DNA of 6,743 nt from JANNOG01 sp050329835 (GTDB lineage Bacteria; Actinomycetota; Actinomycetes; Actinomycetales; JBBAYJ01). Positions within the stretch are counted from its first letter, which is position 1, and every line of letters starts with the position of its first letter. A program made the position numbers and the translations under genes. The stretch is from the NCBI GenBank assembly GCA_050329835.1, contig JBHJOJ010000204.1:1-6743 (forward strand), in the 5' to 3' direction. Positions 1-5,007 of this stretch are shown piece after piece. The notes under the pieces are model-generated. The model did no database searches. It was given only the letters and a program-made list of their open reading frames with translations, and had not been told where the DNA came from.

Positions 1-2
1 GT

Positions 3-33
3 GGGTGGGGGGGAGCTGGGGGGAGTGGGGGGG
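3..33 (+). other. Potential G-quadruplex motif (four G-tracts)
   Basis: Four runs of G (3, 7, 6 and 7 bases, at 3-5, 7-13, 18-23 and 27-33) are separated by loops of 1, 4 and 3 bases. This satisfies the usual G3+N1-7 definition of an intramolecular quadruplex. It lies just upstream of the recognisable homology of the Uma2 pseudogene. The pattern is plain in the sequence, but folding is inferred. Because it falls at the window start, an assembly or low-quality end artefact is also possible. Confidence 0.45.
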
Positions 34-137
34 CCTGGTGGCGAGGCGTACCGCGTTCGGCAGGAGAAGCCGCTCGCGGCGAACGACTTCAACGAACCCG
101 AGCCCGACGTCTCGGTCCGACAGCAGCCGTCCTCGAG

Positions 138-292
138 TACCGGGTCGTCGACCTCACCGGCCGCTCGATCGTCGTCCACCGCGACCCCGACCCGGGCGCG
201 CTGCCCCCTACCGCAGCGTGCAGCGCCTGCCGTGGTCGACGCCGGTGACAGTGCTCGACGTCACCCTCACCCTCGCCGACGTCCTCGGCTGA
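138..292 (+). repeat. Direct repeat: Uma2 3' segment duplicated at 842-997
   Basis: These 155 bases match 842-997 (156 bases) with one single-base indel and scattered substitutions. The longest exact match I see is 32 bases, at 254-285 and again at 959-990. The two copies lie 704-705 bases apart in direct orientation, as expected from a tandem duplication of a Uma2 gene or from two related family members sitting side by side. Recombination between them would delete about 705 bases. Confidence 0.85.
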
Positions 293-403
293 CACCGGCC
301 GGAGGACGCCGATGCCGGCACGGTCCAGCAAGGCGACACCGGGAGCGATCGCCCGCCGAGGCGTCCCTGTGGACGACGCCCGGTCCGGTCGCGGCCCGCG
401 CCG

Positions 404-409
404 TACCCT
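404..409 (+). promoter_or_regulatory. Putative -10 element of a leaderless promoter for the Uma2 gene
   Basis: TACCCT fits the actinobacterial -10 consensus TANNNT. Its last T is followed by six bases and then the ATG at 416, the spacing expected if transcription starts on the A of the start codon. No Shine-Dalgarno-like purine run precedes this ATG, which agrees with a leaderless mRNA. I cannot assign a convincing -35 box. The motif is short, so confidence is moderate. Confidence 0.45.
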
Positions 410-415
410 GGACGC

Positions 416-997
416 ATGACCGTGCGGCCGCTCGCGCAGGACCCGGAGGTTCCGATCCAGGGCCTGACCCGGGACCTCTACGACGCCCTCGTGGACCAGG
501 GGAGGTTCATGGACCGGCACGTGGAGCTGCTGGAGGGGGAGATCGTCGCCATGGCGCCGCAGGGGTGGCCGCACTCCCACGGGATCACCAAGCTGGCGCT
601 CCGACTGGGCGCCCTGCTGGGGGCCCGGCACCCCGGGGCCTTTGTCGTCCGCCAGGAGAAGCCGCTGGCGGCGACCCCGGACAGCGAGCCCGAGCCGGAC
701 ATCGACGTCGTCGACGCCGCCGTCCTCGAGGTGCCCGCCCATCCGACGACTGCACACCTGGTGATCGAGATGTCGGACAGCAGCCGCCGGGTCGACCTCG
801 CGCACAAGCCGCGCATCTACGCGGCAGCCCAGGTCCCGCACTACTGGGTCGTCGACCTCACCGACCGCTCGGTCGTCGTCCACCACGACCCCGACCCCGG
901 CGGGCTACCCCCGTACCGCAGCGTCCAGCGCCTGCCCTGGACCACGCCCCTCACCGCGCTCGACGTCACCCTCACCCTCGCCGACGTCCTGGGCTGA
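416..997 (+). CDS. Uma2 family (DUF820) putative PD-(D/E)XK endonuclease, intact copy
   Basis: This 193-residue protein has the usual length of the Uma2/DUF820 family, which adopts a restriction-endonuclease-like fold and is abundant in actinomycetes and cyanobacteria. The biological role of the family is poorly known. The N-terminus shows the typical LTRDLYDAL...VELLEGEIVAMAP segment (residues 17-48). Candidate metal-binding and catalytic residues are D95 in EPEPD, E118 in LVIEMS and K131 in the HKPRIYAAAQVPHYWVVDL segment, which together match the D-E-K pattern of the family. The C-terminus is YRSVQRLPWTTPL...LTLADVLG. The ATG at 416 is chosen because it gives a full-length N-terminus and sits correctly behind a TANNNT -10 box. 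A broken paralogue lies 123 bases upstream. It converges on ilvA, with 27 bases between the two stop codons. No adjacent antitoxin, methylase or transposase suggests a partner. The family assignment is firm; nuclease activity is inferred. Confidence 0.9.
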   Translation: MTVRPLAQDPEVPIQGLTRDLYDALVDQGRFMDRHVELLEGEIVAMAPQGWPHSHGITKLALRLGALLGARHPGAFVVRQEKPLAATPDSEPEPDIDVVDAAVLEVPAHPTTAHLVIEMSDSSRRVDLAHKPRIYAAAQVPHYWVVDLTDRSVVVHHDPDPGGLPPYRSVQRLPWTTPLTALDVTLTLADVLG

Positions 998-1024
998 GGC
1001 CGGAGGGGACCCCGAGGCCGGGGC

Positions 1025-2251
1025 TCACCCGATCACGCGGTACTCGGCCGCGGCGAGCCGGGCCAGGACGTCCGTCCGGTGCTCCGGCCCGCGGGTCTCC
1101 AGCTCCAGCGCCACCTCCACCTCGTCGACGCGCAGGACCGGGTCGACGCGGCGGTGCTCGACCTCGACGAGGTTGGCGTCGGTGGCGGCGACCGCGGCGA
1201 GGAGTGCCGACAGCGCCCCGGGGCGGTCGGCGATCCGGACCCGCACCGACAGGTATCGACCCGCGGCGGCCAGCCCGTGCCGCAGGATCCGGTGGAGCAG
1301 CAGCGGGTCGACGTTGCCGCCGGTGAGAACGGCGACGACCGGCGGCTCGAGGGGTGCGACCCCGGCCAGCAGCGCCGCCACCGACACCGCGCCGGCCGGT
1401 TCCACCAGGAGCTTTGCGCGCTCGAGGACCAGAAGCACGGCCTGCGAGACATGGTCCTCGTCGACTGTGCACACCGCGGCGTCGGCTGGGACGTGCGGGC
1501 TGATCACGGAGTACGGGACCTGGCCGGGCCGGGCGACCGCGATGCCGTCCGCCATGGTCGTCATCCGGTCGAGCGCCACGGGGTGCCCCGCGGCCAGGGA
1601 CGCCGGCCACGCCGCCGCGTCGGCCGCCTGGACGCCGACCACCCGAGTGCCGGTGCCCGCGTGCGCCACCGCCAGGGTGATGCCGGCGAGCAGGCCGCCG
1701 CCGCCGACTCCCGCGATCACCGTCCGCGCACCGGGCACCTGCTCGAGGACCTCGGCGCCGAGGCTCGCCTGCCCGGCGACGACGTCCGGGTGGTCGAAGG
1801 GGTGGACGAGCACGGCCCCGGTCTCGTCCGCGAACGCCTGAGCCGCGAGCAGGGACTCGTCGACCGTCCCGCCGGCATGCCGGACGGCCGCGCCGTAGTC
1901 CCGGGTGGCCGCCACCTTCGGCAGGGCGGCCCCGACCGGCATGAAGACCGTCGCGCGAATCCCGAGCCGGGCGGCCGCGATCGCCACCCCCTGAGCGTGG
2001 TTGCCGGCCGAAGCCGCCACGACTCCCAGGGCCCGCTGCTCGGGCGCGAGCCGGGCAATCCGGGTGTACGCCCCACGGATCTTGAACGAGCCGCCGCGCT
2101 GGAGGTTCTCGCACTTGAGCCAGACGTCCCCGCCGACCAGCTGCGACAGCACCCGGCTGCGCAGCACCGGCGTCACGCGGGCGACCCCGGACAGCCCCGC
2201 TCTGGCCTCGGCGCACGAGGCGGCGTCCGGGAGCGAGGTCACCGTCGTCAC
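1025..2251 (-). CDS. ilvA: Threonine ammonia-lyase (threonine deaminase), PLP-dependent, with C-terminal ACT-like domain
   Basis: The enzyme converts L-threonine to 2-oxobutanoate and ammonia, the first committed step of isoleucine synthesis, in the cytoplasm. From the chosen GTG the protein has 408 residues, typical of the medium-length form. Fold-type II PLP features are clear: WLKCENLQRGGSFKIRGAY with the Schiff-base lysine K57, SAGNHAQG at 81-88, the glycine-rich phosphate loop GVGGGGLLAG at 181-190, MADGIAVARPG near 233-243, and TGGN at 310-313. Residues about 333-408 (RYLSVRVRIADRPGALSALL...) form an ACT-like regulatory domain, suggesting allosteric control by amino acids. The frame is open upstream to 2461, but residues before VTTVTSLPDAA do not resemble the family, so the GTG at 2249-2251 is preferred; a GTG four codons later is possible. 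The Shine-Dalgarno is weak (AGGCTGGG), so the start is less certain than the function. No other isoleucine genes lie nearby. Confidence 0.92.
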   Translation of the reverse strand: MTTVTSLPDAASCAEARAGLSGVARVTPVLRSRVLSQLVGGDVWLKCENLQRGGSFKIRGAYTRIARLAPEQRALGVVAASAGNHAQGVAIAAARLGIRATVFMPVGAALPKVAATRDYGAAVRHAGGTVDESLLAAQAFADETGAVLVHPFDHPDVVAGQASLGAEVLEQVPGARTVIAGVGGGGLLAGITLAVAHAGTGTRVVGVQAADAAAWPASLAAGHPVALDRMTTMADGIAVARPGQVPYSVISPHVPADAAVCTVDEDHVSQAVLLVLERAKLLVEPAGAVSVAALLAGVAPLEPPVVAVLTGGNVDPLLLHRILRHGLAAAGRYLSVRVRIADRPGALSALLAAVAATDANLVEVEHRRVDPVLRVDEVEVALELETRGPEHRTDVLARLAAAEYRVIG

Positions 2252-2303
2252 CGGCCCAGCCTGGCACTCTCTCGAGATCGCGGCGAGGACCGGGCGGTCA
2301 CGG

Positions 2304-2461
2304 TCAGCGGGGCTCGACCCGGAGCACCGGCAGAGCGGCGGCCACCGACTCCAGGGTTGCCCCCGGCTCGGCCAGGCGAGCAGGGCGGACTCGACATCGC
2401 TGTCCGTCACGTGACGCTGCTCCATGCGCTGACGCGCATGGGCAAGGTATCGGACGATCAT
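2304..2461 (-). pseudogene. DUF4258-like small protein remnant
   Basis: Reading from the ATG at 2459-2461, the first 27 residues (MIVRYLAHARQRMEQRHVT, then DSDVESAL) match the start of DUF4258-type small proteins, whose hallmark is HA..RM.ERG(I/V)...DV..AL. After about residue 30 the frame gives a Trp/Arg/Cys/Ser-rich sequence with no family resemblance. It does not stop but runs into ilvA. Another frame of the same strand gives AEPGATLESVAAALPVLRVEPR and stops at 2304. The third frame contains a short LTVTAR stretch that could be a displaced strand. This pattern suggests a gene disrupted by indels, although the rest cannot be reconstructed with confidence. Its ATG overlaps the TGA of the preceding 94-residue gene as ATGA, so the two were probably translationally coupled. 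DUF4258 proteins are small and poorly characterised, and some resemble RelE/MqsR-type toxins; no such role is shown here. The left boundary is approximate. Confidence 0.5.
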
Positions 2462-2742
2462 GCCGAGGCCTCGTCGACTTCACGTTGCACGGCGAACGCC
2501 TGGGTCGCGACCGGCTCGCCTCCCAGTTCCAGCGCGACCTCGTACCGACCTTCCGCCGTGACAGGGACGATGACCTGGGCGGCGAAGGGCGTGGATCGTT
2601 CACCGTCGAGCTCCGGCTCATCGCCCGTCACCACGAGCTCGCTGTTGATCGCCATCTCGAAGGCACGGCCGGGACCTCGAATCGTCAGGCGCGCCTGAAC
2701 CCCGGGATTCGTCTCCACCGAGCCACAGACGTCCCGCCACAC
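2458..2742 (-). CDS. Conserved-looking small protein of unknown function (loosely DUF6941-like C-terminus)
   Basis: I do not recognise this gene with confidence. It encodes up to 94 residues. The segment LTIRGPGRAFEMAINSELVV (19-38) is followed by an acidic turn (GDEPELDGE) and alternating hydrophobic residues, FAAQVIVPVTAEGRYEVALELGGEPVATQAFAV (53-85). This looks like a beta-rich domain. The ending 'GRYEVALELGGEPVATQAFAV' resembles the C-terminal strand pair of DUF6941-type proteins, which are normally about 40 residues longer, so this may be a shortened member. There is no signal peptide or membrane segment. A strong GAGGAGG at 2744-2750 lies only one base before the GTG at 2742, too close for normal use, so the true start is unclear; it could be GTG 2718, or the 5' end may be damaged. 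The stop overlaps the ATG of the DUF4258-like remnant. By eye this segment is less GC-rich than its neighbours. Confidence 0.5.
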   Translation of the reverse strand: MWRDVCGSVETNPGVQARLTIRGPGRAFEMAINSELVVTGDEPELDGERSTPFAAQVIVPVTAEGRYEVALELGGEPVATQAFAVQREVDEASA

Positions 2743-2864
2743 GCCTCCTCGTTCCGTCGAGCCGGGACGGCAACGGCTCGTTTTCGCCGGAATCGTCCGT
2801 CTCTCACCTTCCTCCCAGCCGGGGCCCCGATCATGGCCATCGGCCGCGGCAGGCGGAGGTGCAC
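2743..2864. promoter_or_regulatory. Divergent intergenic region upstream of the two-component operon
   Basis: This 122-base gap separates the minus-strand 94-residue gene from the plus-strand response regulator and should hold promoters for both. From 2751 to the regulator start I find no TA dinucleotide, hence no TANNNT -10 box on either strand, so I cannot place a promoter. Two dyads lie close to the regulator gene: the perfect 10-base palindrome CGGGGCCCCG at 2820-2829, and CCGAT-N7-ATCGG at 2827-2843, whose spacer is CATGGCC. They could be an operator, for example for autoregulation as MprA does, or a 5' UTR hairpin. The A+T-richest patch, around TTTTCGCC at 2781, may mark a promoter without a consensus -10. 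Confidence 0.35.
2855..2859 (+). promoter_or_regulatory. Ribosome binding site that decides the response-regulator start
   Basis: GGAGG lies five bases before the GTG at 2865. The in-frame GTG at 2859 would overlap this purine run and would therefore be a poor start, so 2865 is preferred even though it shortens the protein by two residues. Confidence 0.65.
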
Positions 2865-3554
2865 GTGCGGACCCAGGAAATCCTCGTCGTGGACGACGAC
2901 CCGGCCGTCCTCGCCAGCCTGGAGCGCACTCTGGCGTTCGAGGGGTACGCCGTGCGCACGGCGGTCGACGGGAGCGCGGCGCTGGCGGCGGTGGCGGCGG
3001 CCCCCCCTGACGCCGTGGTCCTCGACCTCCAGATGCCGCGGGTCGACGGACTCGAGGTGTGCCGCCGGCTGCGCGCCCAGGGCAGCCGCGTGCCGGTCCT
3101 CGTGCTGACCGCGAGGGACGCCACGTCCGACCGGATCACCGGCCTGGGCGCGGGCGCCGACGACTACCTGCCGAAGCCCTTCGCGCTGGAGGAGCTGCTG
3201 GCCCGGATCCGGTCGCTGCTCCGCCGCGCCGCGCGCGCGACGACGCCCGGGGACGACGTCCTGCGCTTCGACGACCTCGTCCTCGACCCACGGACCCGCG
3301 AGGTCACCCGGGAAGGGCGCGCCGTCGACCTCACCCGGACCGAGCACGACCTCCTCGAGGTGCTCCTGCGCCACCCCCGGCAGGTCCTGCCGCGGCGACT
3401 CCTCGTCGAGCAGGTCTGGGGCGCGGACGCCCGGCTGGTCTCCAACACCGTGGAGGTCTACGTCGGCTACCTCCGCCGGAAGCTGGAGGCCGCCGGGGAA
3501 CCCCGGCTGGTCCACACCGTCCGCGGCGTCGGCTACGTGCTGCGTCGACAGTGA
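2865..3554 (+). CDS. mprA: OmpR/PhoB-family response regulator, MprA-like
   Basis: This is a cytoplasmic transcription factor controlled by phosphorylation from the kinase encoded just downstream. The 229 residues divide into a receiver (about 5-118) and a winged-helix DNA-binding domain (about 132-228). The receiver has the acidic pocket D10/D11, phospho-acceptor D54 in VVLDLQMPRVDG, the switch T82 in VLVLTARD, and K104 in DDYLPKPFALEELLARIR. The C-terminal domain shows LRFDDLVLDPRTREVTR, LTRTEHDLLEVLLRHP, and VEVYVGYLRRKLEA...LVHTVRGVGYVLR, closely resembling mycobacterial MprA in sequence and length. In mycobacteria MprAB responds to envelope stress; applying that here is inference. All key residues are present. 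The start is the GTG with GGAGG five bases upstream. The gap to the kinase gene is seven bases, so the two form one operon. Whether the regulon matches that of MprA cannot be seen. Confidence 0.93.
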   Translation: MRTQEILVVDDDPAVLASLERTLAFEGYAVRTAVDGSAALAAVAAAPPDAVVLDLQMPRVDGLEVCRRLRAQGSRVPVLVLTARDATSDRITGLGAGADDYLPKPFALEELLARIRSLLRRAARATTPGDDVLRFDDLVLDPRTREVTREGRAVDLTRTEHDLLEVLLRHPRQVLPRRLLVEQVWGADARLVSNTVEVYVGYLRRKLEAAGEPRLVHTVRGVGYVLRRQ

Positions 3555-3561
3555 GGCACGG

Positions 3562-5007
3562 GTGAGCATCCCCCGGCCGGGGGTCCGTCGCCGCCTGGTC
3601 CTGCTCTGCACGGCCGCCGTGGCCACGGCCGTGGCCGGAGCGAGCACCCTGGCGTGGTGGGTGACCGCCGACACCCTCGCCGGGCAGGTCGACCGGTCCC
3701 TGGAGGTACCCCGTGGCAACGCTCCGGCCGGGATCGCCACCGTCCTCGAGGTGCCGGACGAGCTCTGCCGAGCCCTCGACGACCCGCCGCGGGTGCCACC
3801 GACGCTCGTGGACGCCCAGTTGGTCCGCGCGGACGGCACGCTCTGTGGAGGCACCGGGCTCGGCACCCTGACCCCGACGGCCGAGGAGGTGCGGGCTGCC
3901 GCCGGCGGGGCCGGGATCGACGTGCTGCGGTCCGCCGTCACCGCGTCCGGGACCCCGGTCCGGGTGCGATCGGTCTCGGTCGAGGGTGTGGGCACCGTCA
4001 TGATCATGAGGGACGTGACCGACGTGGAGTCCGCCCTGCGGCAGCTCGCCGCCGCGCTCGTCGCCGCGACGATCGGCGGGTCGCTGGTCGCCCTGCTCGC
4101 GGGGTGGCTGGTGGCCCGGGCCGGACTGCGGCCGCTGGACTCGCTGACGGCGGCGGCCGAGCACATCGCGGCGACCGAGGACCTCGACGTGCCGATCGAC
4201 GTGCGCGGCCGGGACGAGATAGCCCGGCTCGCCGCCGCGTTCAACCGGATGACGGCGGCCCTCTCCCGCTCCCGCGCTCGCCAGCGCCAGCTGGTGGCCG
4301 ACGTCGGCCACGAGCTGCGGACCCCGCTGACCAGCCTGCGGACCAACGTCGAGCTGTTGGCGCGGGCCGACGCGGTCGGCCGGCCGCTGCCCGCCGAGGC
4401 GCTGCGGGACCTGCGGGCGAGCGTGGTCGACCAGACCGAGGAGCTCGCGCGCCTGGTGCGGGAGCTCACGGTGCTCGCCCACGACGAGCCGTCGCCCGAC
4501 CCGGTGCCGGTCGACCTGGTGGCCGTGATCGGCCGGGCGGTGCAGCGGGCCGCCCGGCGGGGCGACCACCGGATCGTCACCGATCTCACGCCGTGGTGGG
4601 TCCGGGGCGACCCGGCGTCGCTGGAGCGGGCGGTCGTCAACATCCTGGACAACGCGGTCAAGTTCGCCCCCGCCGGGTCGCCGGTCGACGTCTCGCTCCG
4701 GGCGGGGGTGCTGATCGTGGACGACGCCGGCCCCGGGATCCCGCCCGACCAACGGCACCGGGTGTTCGACCGGTTCTGGCGCTCCCCCGCCGCCCGCTCC
4801 CGGCCGGGCAGCGGCCTGGGCCTGTCGATCGTGGCGGACGCCGTGGCCCGTCACGGCGGCGAGGTCGACGTCCTGGACGCGCCGCTCGGCGGGACCCGGG
4901 TGCGCGTCCGGCTGCCCGGAGGCCCGACTCAGGAGGGCACGACGACGACGTCGCCCTCCGCGACCCCGGCAAGCACCTCGGCGAGGCCGTCGACGACGAG
5001 TCCGTAG
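3562..5007 (+). CDS. mprB: Membrane sensor histidine kinase, MprB-like
   Basis: This inner-membrane kinase is the likely partner of the preceding response regulator. The 481 residues show TM1 at about 12-34, an extracytoplasmic sensor domain of about 125 residues, TM2 at about 163-186, and a HAMP linker at about 187-240 (PLDSLTAAAEHIAATEDLDVPI). The HisKA domain has the phospho-acceptor H250 in RQLVADVGHELRTPLTSLRTN. The ATPase domain has an N-box with N360 and N364 (VVNILDNAVKF), G1 DDAGPGIP near 387-394 and G2 GSGLGLSIV near 416-424. The HisKA segment closely matches mycobacterial MprB. The sensor domain has two cysteines, C69 and C95. The GTG start has GAGG five bases upstream and sits seven bases after the regulator stop. 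The catalytic core ends at VRVRLPGG (about 454). The last 27 residues are Thr/Ser/Pro-rich and are encoded mostly by sequence antisense to the 3' end of the adaptor gene, so this tail is probably a readthrough extension. Confidence 0.93.
   Translation: MSIPRPGVRRRLVLLCTAAVATAVAGASTLAWWVTADTLAGQVDRSLEVPRGNAPAGIATVLEVPDELCRALDDPPRVPPTLVDAQLVRADGTLCGGTGLGTLTPTAEEVRAAAGGAGIDVLRSAVTASGTPVRVRSVSVEGVGTVMIMRDVTDVESALRQLAAALVAATIGGSLVALLAGWLVARAGLRPLDSLTAAAEHIAATEDLDVPIDVRGRDEIARLAAAFNRMTAALSRSRARQRQLVADVGHELRTPLTSLRTNVELLARADAVGRPLPAEALRDLRASVVDQTEELARLVRELTVLAHDEPSPDPVPVDLVAVIGRAVQRAARRGDHRIVTDLTPWWVRGDPASLERAVVNILDNAVKFAPAGSPVDVSLRAGVLIVDDAGPGIPPDQRHRVFDRFWRSPAARSRPGSGLGLSIVADAVARHGGEVDVLDAPLGGTRVRVRLPGGPTQEGTTTTSPSATPASTSARPSTTSP
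4929..5007. other. 79-base tail-to-tail coding overlap (kinase versus adaptor)
   Basis: The kinase stop (TAG, 5005-5007) lies inside the adaptor gene, and the adaptor stop (TCA on the plus strand, 4929-4931) lies inside the kinase gene. The adaptor end, GLAEVLAGVAEGDVVVVPS, is normal for membrane-fusion proteins, whereas the kinase end is low-complexity. The overlap therefore most likely arose when the kinase lost an earlier stop. No terminator hairpin fits between the operons, so convergent transcripts may be complementary here. Confidence 0.85.

Larger units (their letters stand above)
1..292 (+). pseudogene. Uma2-family (DUF820) nuclease pseudogene, 5' end beyond the window
   Basis: This is a degraded paralogue of the intact Uma2 gene at 416-997. 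From base 55 it aligns with the intact copy at a constant offset of 592 bases, giving VRQEKPLAA...EPEPD in frame 1. One base is lost between about 106 and 137, which moves the reading to frame 3 (TAAVLE). An exact 111-base gap follows at 137/138, equal to intact bases 731-841. Homology resumes as YRVVDLTGRSIVVHRDPDP. A second lost base near 208-210 shifts it to frame 2, which ends YRSVQRLPW...TLADVLG and stops at 290-292. The 111-base gap removes residues 106-142 of the intact copy, including the predicted catalytic Glu and Lys, so no working enzyme can be made. Frame 1 stays open to the window edge, so the 5' part may lie outside. The G-run-rich first 33 bases give little recognisable homology. 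The pseudogene call is firm unless the base losses are sequencing errors; even then the active site is missing. Confidence 0.85.

Noticed and set aside
293..415. Gap between the Uma2 copies, including the palindrome GCGATCGC at 345-352
   Set aside because: Apart from the -10 box near its end I see no gene, repeat or structured element. One 8-base palindrome is expected by chance at this base composition.
998..1024. Possible bidirectional terminator between Uma2 and ilvA
   Set aside because: The gap holds a direct repeat (GAGGCCGG twice) and a weak TGAG/CTCA pairing with a mismatch, but no stable stem with loop and no T-run, so no terminator is assigned.
1..1326. Long plus-strand open frame of 441 codons across the Uma2 copies
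   Set aside because: Its product is Arg/Pro/Gly-rich with no domain apart from the short Uma2 piece near residues 15-39. It crosses the real Uma2 gene and part of ilvA in a wrong frame, a usual effect of high GC.
972..2267. Second long minus-strand open frame under ilvA
   Set aside because: It gives Arg/Gly/Ala-rich sequence with no motif, while the other frame on this strand has an unbroken set of threonine deaminase motifs.
2304..2742. A complete toxin-antitoxin module formed by the 94-residue protein and the DUF4258-like gene
   Set aside because: The DUF4258-like frame is broken after about 30 residues, and the 94-residue protein shows no DNA-binding or antitoxin motif. Overlapping ends alone do not show such a module.
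2685..4661. Long minus-strand open frame opposite the two-component genes
   Set aside because: No recognisable domain and Ser/Arg/Thr-rich composition; it is antisense to a complete regulator and kinase with all catalytic residues.
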